From positions 27,620,552 through 27,684,551 of the forward strand of contig CM054153.1 of the NCBI GenBank assembly GCA_028751875.1: a DNA stretch of 64,000 nt. The letters are read 5' to 3'. The notes beneath the pieces were generated by a model. That model was given only the letters and a program-made list of their open reading frames with translations, made no database searches and was not told the DNA's origin. This DNA comes from Rapana venosa. Its lineage: Eukaryota > Mollusca > Gastropoda > Neogastropoda > Muricidae. Of the stretch, positions 22,870 to 47,500 are shown in pieces. Position 1 is the stretch's first letter, and each line of letters opens with the position of its first letter. The position numbers were made by a program, and so were the translations under genes.

Positions 22870-22982
22870 TTTTTTTTTCATTTCTCAGCTATAGCTCCAA
22901 GGTTCAACAATGCGGAGATATTCGTGCCTGCGACTGTTTTTGCCCACCATTAAGATAGTGGTATTCTGACTTTGGGGTGATC
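22870..22982 (-). repeat. Type II SINE tail, solo, reversed
   Basis: tcagctatagctccaaggtt, ttgcccaccattaagatagt, gacttt. Same module as at 513-615. Confidence 0.6.
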
Positions 22983-23092
22983 TATGATTTATTAAGCAAA
23001 TGAGGATCTACTTTTACTCCTTTTGGTTTACTTGGGAGTATATGTTTCCTTGTAGAAAACTGCTACACATCACACCTCGATTTTTCTTGTTC

Positions 23093-23203
23093 TTTGTTTT
23101 TGTTTCTCAGCTAGATATCCAAGGTTTACCAATGGTGAGATGTTTCACGTGTGACCATTTTGGCCACCATTAAGGTAGCTGCATTCCAACTTCAGGGATT
23201 ATG
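23093..23203 (-). repeat. Type II SINE tail, solo, reversed
   Basis: tctcagctagatatccaagg, ccaatggtgagatg, gccaccattaaggtagctgc, aacttcaggga. Confidence 0.65.
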
Positions 23204-23245
23204 TCTAAAACAGTGTGCTTGCAGTTTTAGAATTTTATGTACTCG

Positions 23246-23332
23246 TATTCCTACTGGCACACAATACCCTTCTCATCCAAAAGGCAGAATGGGTTTTAAT
23301 TAATGTGTGCGCAAGATGTTCCAAGTGCATTC
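23246..23332 (-). mobile_element. SINE-A fragment, reversed
   Basis: tactggcacacaataccctt, aaaggcagaatgggttttaa, gcgcaagatgttccaagtgc. Truncated at the boundary with the element B relative. Confidence 0.6.
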
Positions 23333-23339
23333 GCCTAGT

Positions 23340-24245
23340 TCAAAGATAGTGGGTTTAATTACTAGTAAAGGCAAAGGGATGTTTTCAGGCTCTGGCCAGC
23401 TCCTACAGAGTGACTTTGTTAAAGGCTAGGCTCAGTGGGGAGTCTCGAACACACAGCGGTACACGTCATGGATGCAATTTCAAGAGTGTCACTCACATTA
23501 CTGACCAGCACAGCAGGTGTCTGTATCTGTCAGGCCTGGGGTATATTTATGATAGGAAGCATAAAGTACTGCCTGTCAAGCAGTCTTGTTTATAGCCCCG
23601 CTGACCACAGAGGCCATATCATGGCTGTCACCTCATCGAATTTTAAAACTCAGATTAAAACTGTGCAACTATATAGATTTCAACAGGTATAAAAACCAAC
23701 TCTACTGCCGCTCCTTGTATCAACGCCCTGCCCAAGTAAGATGCAGTTTCAGGGCATCATCGACTGATGCATTGAAAGGAATATATGTCATGCAACAAAA
23801 GAAATATTGTCCCTAATTCAGGGGCCCCTATTGATCTGGTCTTTTGACAACTTTTTCAGTGTTAGTTTCTCCTTTGCTCCTATGCTTGCAGAGAGCTCAA
23901 GTCAGGAGAGTCAGAAGGGGCTGTCATTCCAGGGATACAGTGACAGTCACTACTCCATGGTGAACATTGTGGCGAGTCACTACCTTCGGTGAACATTGCG
24001 GTGACAGTAACTACCTCATGGTGAACAATCTGGCCAGTCACTACCCCTGATGAGCATCTCTTTCAGTCTGAACACCACTGAACTTAACAGCAGTGCAGGA
24101 CCCTTCTGGCCGAGAGCCTCAGGGCAACCTGACGTCGTTATCTCCCTGTGAACCCCCTACTCCAAAGGTATGACGGAACAAGCCCGAGTGAAATTATGGT
24201 GGCAACATCAGAATAAGCAGCGCAAGAACAGCAGTACCAGCATGT
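23340..24245 (+). mobile_element. Divergent element B relative
   Basis: The head region (ctcagtggggagtctcgaac, acaggtgtctgtatctgtca-like) resembles element B, and the 3' part keeps cagcagtgcaggacccttct, with a different middle that includes tagccccgctgaccacagag (also seen at 11052). A degenerate tandem repeat of about 34 bp (ccatggtgaacattgtggcg type, four units) lies at 23946-24060. Confidence 0.55.
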
Positions 24246-24264
24246 CTAAACATTACACCATTGT

Positions 24265-24425
24265 GCACGCGCGCCATGAAATGCCCTACTCTTCCGAAAG
24301 GCAGAATGGGTTTTAACATGAGCATGAGATGGTCTACATGCGTTCGCACATGGGACTTTGGTTTATAGTCTCACCCATAGGACTTTCGAAGGAGCAGAGT
24401 CAGAACTACTCCCCTAACGGCGGAC
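24265..24425 (-). mobile_element. SINE-A fragment, reversed
   Basis: cctactcttccgaaaggcag, gcgttcgcacatgggacttt, ggtttatagtctcacccata; head missing. Confidence 0.65.
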
Positions 24426-25549
24426 CTCATGAAGACTGTCAAGGCAAGGCCAAGGGAAAAAGTTTTTTTAAAAAGGCAGCCCACCAGCTTCTCTCATTGG
24501 CAGCATCACCAAATTCAGTGGTATGACAATCCATGACGTGAGTAGGGCCAGTAAAGACTGGAGCAAGTAGAGAAGGAGGATCATGCCAGACACTGGTGGA
24601 CAAAGCATCCACGTACTGTCTCTGTATATAGGACGTACATACGCAAAACGATCAAAGTAGTCAACGGGTTAATATATCTTTATTCTCTTTATATCTGTAT
24701 GATCCAAAGGCAGGAAAACAACATCACCGCATAAAGACCTAACAACAACAAAAGCCAATAAACAAATGTAAAAAAGAGCATTCCAGAAGCATAATATTCC
24801 TAATATTTGTGACACTCCACCATGAAAATGAGTCCCTTTGCACCTCACCCACTTTTCCGCTTGGAGCCATTTTAGGCAGGTGGGGGTCAGGTTGTCGATA
24901 TTGAGTTTGCTTCGTTATACAACTCTAGCGATGATTCTAACTTGTAATGAAATATCACGGCGTACTTTTTTTTTCCTTTTTATTTTAAACATGTTTTTAA
25001 AATACCCATGTCCTCATTCTGCCTAGCTATTACAATGCTAAACTTGTCAATTTCTCATTTTGTCAAGACCTGCAGTATATCAATTTGTAGAAACTTTTCA
25101 AAGAATTGTCCGATTTTCAATCTGGGTTTTTGTTGTTGTATTGAACAGCATCTGTATTGCAAATTAATGACGTCACTTCTGGTGCTCTGGTGGAGCATCA
25201 CTTTTTTTTTCAGTCACTTGATTATGATTCTTAAGATAAAAAAGGAAAATGTCACAAATCGTTCCTGGAATCTTTTCTTCAATCACTTTATGAAAGAGTA
25301 AAAAAAAAAAATCACAGGTAAGATTTCTTTCAAAACAAAACAATGTAAGCAAAATCACAATATAGCATAAGAAATTATCAAGAAGCATACATACAGACCG
25401 ACCAATATGGACAAAGACAAAAAGAGAAATACACACGCACACACATAATCCTCCTCCAAACCACACTAGTATATCAAAATCAATACCAAACTGTCCTTGA
25501 AGACAAAGATTGTTCAAACCATACCACACAGCACGTTTCCAAATCACTT

Positions 25550-25925
25550 AGCTGGATCGGCGGTCTAGAGGTAATGCGCCTGCCTAGAAAGCCAATAATC
25601 AAATGCCAGTTTGGCAGTGTGCGGTAGTTCAAACCCTGTTTGCAGCCAAAACTTTTCTCCCATCCATCAGACATAGAGTGGTGCTCTGCGTGCTAGTCTT
25701 TCAGATGATAAACCAAAGTCTTGTGTGTTACACATAATTATTTACCGCACATAAAAGAACCCACTGCAACAATAGTTTTCCCTGGCAAAATTCTGTGGGA
25801 AAAAAGCCACTCTGATAAGGAAAACAAATACACTTGTCGACAGGAATATATAAAAATAATAGGTGGCGCTGCTCTTGTGGTTATGGACTCTCCCAGGGGA
25901 GAGCAGCCTGAATTTCAGGCACAGA
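25550..25925 (+). mobile_element. SINE-D, near-complete
   Basis: tRNA-like head (gcggtctagaggtaatgcgc; B-box-like tagttcaaaccc), a central motif ctttcagatgataaaccaaa shared with family A, then taaaagaacccactgcaaca, ccctggcaaaattctgtggg and ctctcccaggggagagcagc. I recall the latter part from mollusc sequences generally. Confidence 0.7.
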
Positions 25926-26356
25926 AATTTAATATATTGTATCCAATCCAGCCATATTGGGGTTTCTCTCTCATTGCAGTTATACTATAACAAAAGCTAT
26001 GGCACTCATAACGTCACAAAATGCTGTGCTCTAGCTACGACACAATTCAGATTTTAAAAAAATAATAAAACTAAAAAAACACTTAAATGCCATTCAAAGG
26101 CAAACTGAGCCATTAGATTAACTATTTCATGGTGCTGCTTCCCTTTAACTGTTAATTAACTGATCAGTAGTGAATTAAAAAAAAAACTGAACAAAAACAA
26201 AAGACAATGCAATGTTTTTCTATGGTGTTTTTTGGTTTTTTTTGAATGCCCACACTTCAAAACTGATTCTTGAACATGAGGCAATTTAACTGTGTGTAAA
26301 ATCAGTCTTTCTGTTTTTGTGGTTCGGCTGCTAGGACACTTATACCTTGTCAAGAG

Positions 26357-26362
26357 TTTATT
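26357..26362 (-). terminator. Candidate ARB2A poly(A) signal
   Basis: Canonical AATAAA on the minus strand (tttatt on the plus strand), about 270 bases downstream of the ARB2A stop codon. Position is plausible; such hexamers are common in AT-rich DNA. Confidence 0.35.
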
Positions 26363-26631
26363 AACATCCGAGTGTCAAACGTTTTTTTTTTTAAAGCATG
26401 CATCGACTTATCTAAACCAAAATAAACAAAGATGTATACTTATACCCAAACGTGACTTTCTCCCATTTTTGAGACAATACAGTCTTTGAAACTTGAAATT
26501 TGAAACTTAATTTGGTAAATATCAAAAGTGCACACCAAAATAAACATGTCTGGTTTTATCAATTTCATTATCATGTCTCTCGACTTTTTTTCAGACAATG
26601 GCCAAAACAGCGTGTGACAGAACAGCTGGAC

Positions 26632-40226
<13,595 letters not shown>

Positions 40227-40587
40227 GATGCCTGAGTCAGCGTTCACCTGATCAACCTGCACATACACTGGTAACGGACCACCTGACTTCTCCCTCAATT
40301 CCCTGAGGAGTCATTGGGGCACTGTGCTGAACTTTTCACAATGTGTACCGCAAAAACATTGAACCTGGTGGAGCCCATACCCCTCCAGGTTGTAGAGTGC
40401 ATGCTGGATACGTTTTGTGTTCAACATGCTACCACATACCATAGCTTAAAAAGGCAGATGAGATGTTTTTACAAGTGCACAAGATGTCTAGAGACGTAGT
40501 TTTCTTGAAGCTACCACTGTAGATTGTGGCAACTTTATAAAGTCTGTCAGTAAATTGATATGGTTATGAATTATAATGACACACAGG

Positions 40588-40985
40588 GTTGGGGGGGATA
40601 GACTAGTGGTTAGAGCACTGAGCTCACACTCTGATAGCCTGGGTTTGAGCCACCACCTGTTCATAGGACTTTTTCCTCTGGTGTTAATGTCAGTACTGAC
40701 TCCACTCCCCTGAAACTCCTTCGGATGAGAGTATAAACTAGGATCCTGTGTACAAATGCATGCAGAACTTCTTTTGCACACTTTAGAACTTGTTCTGTCT
40801 TTGGAAAAAAAAGTAGGCCATAGTATGCCAGTAGCAAATGATTCTGACAAAATTTTTAAAATATATGGATACTGGTTTGTTTAGATATCATTCCTGAAAC
40901 ACAATGTGGCTATCTTAACAGAGGGCAAAACCAGTACCTAATACGAAATCCTACCACTGGTGAACCTTGGAAATGTAGCCAAGGA
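40588..40985 (+). mobile_element. SINE-A, full, type II tail
   Basis: Head gggggggatagactagtggt and B-box-like gggtttgagcc; ctccttcggatgagagtata; type II tail ending gaaccttggaaatgtagcca. A G7 run precedes the head. Confidence 0.7.
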
Positions 40986-41125
40986 ACAACAACGCACACA
41001 CAAAATAAAATAAGGATCAAGAGAGATCTAAAAAAAAAATGTTAATGCAACTGATCCTGAAGACATCTCATCTGGACTTGTCATACTTACGCTGAAATTG
41101 AAATTACAACCTAGGTTAGTAGTTA

Positions 41126-41261
41126 TTAAAACATTCGTTCTAGACATACTTTAGCACTATCTGACAAAAAAACCCATGTTGGCCTTTTTTATTTTATTTT
41201 ATTAAAACATTCATTCTAGACATAAATTAGCACTAGCAGACAAAAAACCATGCTGGCCTAG
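41126..41261. repeat. Tandem duplication, about 70 bp, two units
   Basis: attaaaacattcgttctaga / attaaaacattcattctaga, each followed by cat-, tagcactat/ag- and caaaaaaccatg-tggcct. Confidence 0.7.
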
Positions 41262-41951
41262 TTCCAGTACAAACAGAACAATTTAAACAAAAATGACTGT
41301 GATTAAAACTGCAGACAACAGAATCACAATTTACAAGAATGTAATAAAGATTCAGTTCAAACCAGTTTCAAGCAAAATGGCTTTCAAAGGCTCTTCTTTA
41401 TGGTCCATTAAAAAGAAGAAGAAAAAAATAAAGTCAGAAAGGAAAAGAAAGAAAGGGAAAGAAAGAAAGAAAAGCTTGGATTAGCTTCATCAAAATGATA
41501 GTGATAGAGATAGAAGCCTGGAAATGTACCCTCACCCCCCTTCACCACACAAGTATATACACACAGTGTTGAAGTATCCTTGGTGTAGTGTTCCAGTGTA
41601 GCCCTCACAGAATAAAGTATTATAATCCAGCCAGTGTTGTTCTGGACTGCTGTTTTATAAATTCAGCATGGTGAGCTGATGTCATCAAATGTGAGTTTTG
41701 CCTTGAGCACTCAATGGCTGGCCATATATATAAAGCTTGTGGAAAGTGGAGTGACTGCATGCACTGTACAACTCTGTCAAAGTGTGGGGTTTTCTCTTTC
41801 TTTTTTATGATAGTTTGGTTACTGACAAAAAAAAGCAGCCAAAGTATTTATTCCTTTATTCATTGTTTTATTTCAATGACAATAGAATAAGTACTCCTGT
41901 GCTTATGTACATCCAGTCCTCAAGTGATTATTATTATTATTATTAATTTAT

Positions 41952-42456
41952 TTTATATCGAGGATGATGGAATAAGCACCCATGTGCTTTTTTACATCCA
42001 GTCCCCATGTGTATGCGGTTTTGTAAATTTTGTCATCTGTTTCCACCGGCACACAATGGCCTACTCTTCCGAACAGCGGAACAGGATCTAACGTGTGCCC
42101 AAGATGTTCTGCAAGCGTTCGAACAAGGGGCCTGGTTTATAGTCTCATCCGAAGGACAAGCAATCAAATGGTCAATTTTGTTACGAATCCGTTCCGACTG
42201 GCACAAATAGTCTGCTCTTCCAAAGGGTGCCATAGATTTTAACCTGTATGTAAAATATTTCGCCATCGTTTGCAAACGGGGCCTCATTTTATAGTCTCAT
42301 CAGATGGACTTTCAGTGGAATGGAGTCGGCATTGATGTCAACTCCTGGGGGAAAATCCCCTTGCACGGGCGTCTGGGTGGTGACTCAAACCTGGGCTCAA
42401 ACCCAGATCGTCAGATCGCGAGCGCAACGCTCTAACCACCGGGCTATCTCGTCCCT
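41952..42456 (-). mobile_element. SINE-A, type I tail, reversed, with its middle duplicated
   Basis: Tail ttatatcgaggatgatggaa at the left and tRNA-like head (acgctctaaccaccgggcta reversed) at the right. The centre (ggtttatagtctcatccgaa type) occurs twice, at about 42135 and 42290, so either two copies are nested or the middle was duplicated. Confidence 0.7.
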
Positions 42457-43435
42457 CACAAAGTGTAAAAAGTGGCAGAATAAGCGTAAGGTAAATATGC
42501 AAGGTAAATAGGTATACTTACAGTCGAAGAAAAACAGAAAAAGGTAAGCACCAAGCAGCACAAACTCTGGTGAAAACTAAACCTGTTTACTTTCATTTGG
42601 TGAAACTATTAACTCCGGAAAGAAAACATCCAGTTGTAAACCTCAGCGCGCACAAATTGAAGGAGTTCACTATAAATTCTTATTCTGCTGTAGCAAACAG
42701 ACAATATTTTCAAACGTTTATGCAACAACACGAAATTCTTCTTAAAATCAAGAAATTGCGCTCCTGGAAACCGAAAGTGTGTTCACGAAAAAGTGTAAAG
42801 GGACTGAACTGCGTTGTCAGGCGGGTTCATTTCCGCATCCTACGTTCTTCCCTGAAAAGCATCTCTCTTTGTTTACAGTTCCACTCACCTGCCTTTAGAT
42901 AGCAAGCTTCAACGGCGATCTGACAGGTAATGAGCAGACTTTGTGATCTGCTGTGCAGATTTGTCCAGTGTGTCTGTCTCTGTGCTAGTGAGAAAGAGGA
43001 ATATTATGTAGTGTGTTCAATGACTGCTTCAAAATTGAAAATCGTGATTTTTTTCCCTTCCCATTTTGAATTTGAGCAATCATTACTGACCCAAAAAAAA
43101 GTGACATTAGCAACACCATGACATAACTTTCAGCTTTGAAGAAATTTATGTTGAACAAACGAAATGTTTTGCTGTTCTTCAGATTTTGCTTGGAGATGAA
43201 AAGTTGTGCTTCTTGATGATCTGTCATTCGTTTTAAGATAGTCATTCGTTTTAAGATAGTGAATTTTGACCAGTTACGTTCAGTTCACAGAGCAGTGATA
43301 ATTGTTTACTCTTGGTCTTACTGTCCAGAAGATGACCCGACGCGAAAAGTCACTAATAAAGTTCCTTAGTCCGTGTCGCCAGAGTAGTAGAGGTCACTTG
43401 GATAAGGGCTAGAAAGTGAACACACACAGGCACGC

Positions 43436-43436
43436 A

Positions 43437-43502
<66 letters not shown>

Positions 43503-43583
43503 CACGTCACACACACACACACACACTTCACACACACAAGTCACACACACACACACTTCACACACACACTTCACACACACAAG

Positions 43584-43622
<39 letters not shown>
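43436..43622. repeat. (CACG)n and (CA)n with cacttca/cacaagt higher-order units
   Basis: CA array with periodic cttcacacac and aagtcacacac interruptions, between ARB2A and PGPEP1. Confidence 0.9.
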
Positions 43623-43623
<1 letters not shown>

Positions 43624-43747
43624 ACGAATATAATAATTAATATTCACACCCTTGTATTCATGAATGAAAGTTGAAACTGAAGCCATGAAGGGTTATGTTC
43701 ATCACTTCATGTACCCTGGCCTAGGCTATGGGACAAGGGCTAGACCA

Positions 43748-43771
43748 GGGGGGGGGGGGGGGGGGGGGGGG
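43748..43771. repeat. Poly-G run
   Basis: 24 G. Confidence 0.9.
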
Positions 43772-44035
43772 CATGTTACTTTTCTACAACTTAGACTCTT
43801 ACTCTTAGTACAAGTACAAATTACAACCCTTGGTTGTTAGTACTTTCAATAACCCTCACCACAAGGGCTAGCATACAACCCTTGGAAATTTATAGAAACT
43901 TTTTTTTTTTAATTGAATTTGATGGAATCTCACACATCACAGAATGGGTGACTCATACAGTCATTAAAAAAACACAGCAACAACAAAAAAGACTACAGTC
44001 ATAGTTCTGAACATACACTGATACAGAAACAGCAA

Positions 44036-44065
44036 TTACAACAACAACAACAACAACAACAACAA
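44036..44065. repeat. (CAA)n microsatellite
   Basis: About ten CAA units, 450 bp upstream of the PGPEP1 start. Confidence 0.9.
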
Positions 44066-44501
44066 AGTGAGGGAAAAATCGATGCTTGATAAAATATCAT
44101 TTATATGGTACATTTTAGTTATTATGTACTGCTACTAGTCTGAACTCTTGTGTGTCAGTCAGGAATTCTGCGCATCAAAGACACTTTTAAAAATAGAACT
44201 TTCAATGTGCTGTCATTCAATTACCACTGTTCAGTTTGTCACTTGAAGGGCAGACCAATAAACTTTCATTTCCAATATGTATAAGTGCACATATGATATG
44301 TGTGTGTGTGTGTGTGTGTTTGCACATTGAGTGTTTGCGTGAGTCTATTTTCAAAGAAAGGTGCGTTTTGTTTTTCTATCTATGTGAGCAGTTCTAAGCC
44401 AAAACAGAAACAAACATCTTTCCTGTCCAGTGTGATTCTCCACAACCGCAATCATAGGTGACCAAAAGATAAGCACCGCACAGTGCACACCAGGATCCAG
44501 T

Positions 44502-44535
44502 ATGCCTCCTAAAAAACCTGTTGTTGTTGTAACAG
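44502..44535 (+). CDS. PGPEP1: PGPEP1 exon 1 (start)
   Basis: ATG at 44502, MPPKKPVVVVT plus one base of the next Gly codon, then donor gtaggt. The VVVVTG strand is the usual start of pyroglutamyl-peptidase I. It is the first ATG of this frame after a stop and immediately precedes the conserved strand. Confidence 0.88.
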
Positions 44536-47500
44536 GTAGGTGAACTCAATTTCCTCTGCCTCTGTAGTTACAGTGAACATCGTAATTTTTCTTTATAAAT
44601 TTGACAAGAGTAATATTGTAAGTAATGCATACTCAGTATGCAGGTGAACTCTGTTGCAAATCTTGTAGATCTAGTGTGTGGTCGCTTGGTTTATGAAAAG
44701 GGGAGGAGGAATATTTTGTCTTTTTTGTGGGGGTGGGGGGGTTAGGAGGGGGATGTTTTTGGGTGGGTTTTTTGTGGGGGGTTTTTGGGGGGAGGGAGGT
44801 ATCACTGTCTGTCTTGCTTTGTAGGCTCTCCAAAAAAACCTTTCAGCTAAACTCAGCAAATTATCCACCCTTAAAAAAATCCAAATTTCACTGCATTCCA
44901 TAATACTAAAGAAGATCTCTAGCTGTATAGGTTTGAAAATGTAAATGTGGTCATTGCAGGCTTCGGCCCCTTTGGGAGCCACAAAATCAACGCCAGTTCA
45001 GTAACAGTGTGGAAACTACAAGACGAAGGTCTGCAGAATCAGAGCGTGGAGCTGATTGTGATGGAGATGCCGGTGGAGTATGAGGCTGTCAAAGATCTGG
45101 TGCCTAGGCTCTGGAACCACTACAAACCTCTGGTACACTTTTTGTACATTACTCTTTTTTGCTTCATTTTGAACTACCTTTGTTTTGTTGATTTTTTTTT
45201 TGGGGGGGTGAGTCTCTCTTATTTCTCTTTGGTTTTCTTCTTCTGGTGGCTTGCGTTTGTGTAAGATTAAATTTTCTGTTGTGGTCTGGTTGCCTCTTGC
45301 TGTCTTGGTTTTTCTGTCCGAGTATTTACTTTGCTTGTTTCTTGCTGTGTGTTACAGGAACGAGATTGGCTGACTTCTTGGTTTTTAGAAATTTGGATGG
45401 GGAGGGTGGATTTTTTTTCAGATTTTCTATAATCCATGACTTCACTCTTTGTCTGAGCTCTTTCTTCTTCTGTGCCAGGGTTTTGTTACATTTATTTTCT
45501 CTGTCAATTTTCTGTGGCTTTTTTTCCCTGTTCTATGTTTGTATTAATACATAGATCTTTGAAAGTGCACTCAAATTGTTTTGCTCAGGCTGGTCTTTGG
45601 TTTTTGGTTTTTTGGTGTTTTTTTTCATAATCGGGTTTTCTGTGGACTGAGGAACCAACTTTTATCCCCTTCTTCTTTCCCTATATTTCTGAAAAATCTC
45701 CTGTCCATCTCTTCCTTCTGTTTCTGCAAGATCTGCCCTCCTCTAACTTCTAAGTCTAATCCTTCTGTTTGTGAAAAATCTCCAATCCTACTCCAGCCTG
45801 TTTGTGAAAGCTCTCCAAATCCAATCATACTCTTCCTATAGTTCCTGAAAGATCTCAATCATATTCTTTCTTGAAAGATCTCCAATCTCACTCTTGCTAC
45901 TTTTTCTGAAAGATCTCCAGTCCTACTCTTCTGTTTCTGAAGCATATTCTGTTTGAGGTAACTTTAGCATGGCCTTCAATAATGATGTATAGTGGGGAAT
46001 GGCTGACATTGATTAGTCATGTATACATCACATGTTCTTTCTTTTTTTCTCGTAAGAAAATACTGAATAGTCAAACTTGGTTTTCTTGGTATATATCTTT
46101 CTCTGTTGTGAAACAATGCTTTGGCATGTGTCAGGCTAGTTCTATTTAACAATTGAAAGTCACTGTTTGCAAGTACTCGTAGTTTTATGAAATAATATCC
46201 ATGAAAAGTTTTGTGTTCATTTTCTGAAACGTCAGAGCTGCTGTACATACTAATTACCATGACTGATATTGTGATAAACTTATATCTATAGAGTCCAAGG
46301 TTGGTTAGATTTTAATTAATTAATTTAGTGTGCTCTTTTTCTGTTAATGTTGGTCACAGCTGTTCAGAGCTGACTGACTAAACATTGAGAAGGGAATTAA
46401 CTGTGCCTTCACCCTCCCCTCCCTCCCTCCCACTTCACCAACGCAGAGTTTGTACAGAGCTAGGTCAGACAGGCGGGTGCTTTGCGTGTGCACACATCTC
46501 TTTGCCACACATCAATAAATTGCAAAATATACCAGCTGGTTGGAGGGCTCTAATCCTATCAGAGTGTATGCAGCAGCCTGCTGTGTCAGACTGTCAGAAG
46601 AGGATGCTATATGTTTCTTATGACCAACACTCTGTGTAACACTGCAGCAAACTGGCCACAATGGGAATGGCTGGATTTGTGATAAGCTAAGAAAGACAGC
46701 AATACCAAATACTACTACTACAGTACTAGTACTAGGGATTGTTTTGTACATACATGTAGCGTATGTGCAGCACAAACTTTGCAAGCACATTCAAATGTTC
46801 CACACAGGCTACTACTGAGCACTACATGGTGAGAACAGATGACAGAATTTGAAAAACCGCATACACACGGGGACTGGATGTTAAAAAAAGCACACAAGTG
46901 CTTATTCCATTATCCTCGATATAAATGAAGAAAATAAATAAAATACATGAAATGTAGGTCAAATCTAACTCAATATATAAATGCATACATCTTATTCTTG
47001 TTAGAACTAAACTTTCACCACATTATGTAATTTAAATCCATATATATGTATGTCTTCTATATTACAGAAACAGAAATGTTGCCTCTCACCTTCCCTGACT
47101 GTCATAGACCGCCCCCTGATTGATGTCTGTCATTGTAGCCAAGGCCCATGTCATTCACCTCCACCAAGCAATGCAGCCACAGGCATTTTCTATGCATGCA
47201 AAGTTAACTTACGCATGTCAGTTTGTTTGCTCTGTCAGTCTGTGGTACTGTACATGCCCTATGTCTAGTACATGTATGCATGGAGCATGCAGCTACCCTC
47301 TCTCTCAAGGTAAAACTATGGTGACATCATGCTTTTAGCAAACAGTACATACTAGGTCATGAATACAATTGATTTGAGCTATTGATGCATTCCTACTTGA
47401 ACTGCTCAAAACATTTTTACAACAGTAATCTGCTTGAATGAGTAATCCACTTCAACACTGAACCACTACCGTTTGCCATAGTGCATTCACATGTGTACAA

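Larger units (their letters stand above)
42450..44501. promoter_or_regulatory. Divergent ARB2A / PGPEP1 intergenic region with candidate 5' UTR donors
   Basis: The two genes point away from each other here. On the minus strand two strong donor-like sites occur, AAAGGCAG|GTGAGT (exon end 42889) and TTCGACT|GTAAGT (exon end 42522), which could close non-coding 5' exons of ARB2A. The stretch 42.5-43.4 kb is less repetitive than its surroundings. No TATA box or other core element can be assigned. A (CA)n block (43.44-43.62 kb) and a poly-G run (43.75 kb) lie nearer PGPEP1. Confidence 0.3.

Noticed and set aside
40227..40298. Upstream Met of ARB2A at 40298
   Set aside because: In frame, but an acceptor-like site lies between it and the inner Met and no similarity supports the extra 24 residues.
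43436..43622. CRISPR-like regular repeats
   Set aside because: CA microsatellite with short interruptions in a eukaryotic genome; no spacer structure.
45246..45850. Phe/Leu-rich ORFs in PGPEP1 intron 2
   Set aside because: T-rich intronic sequence and a tandem repeat; no conserved motif.
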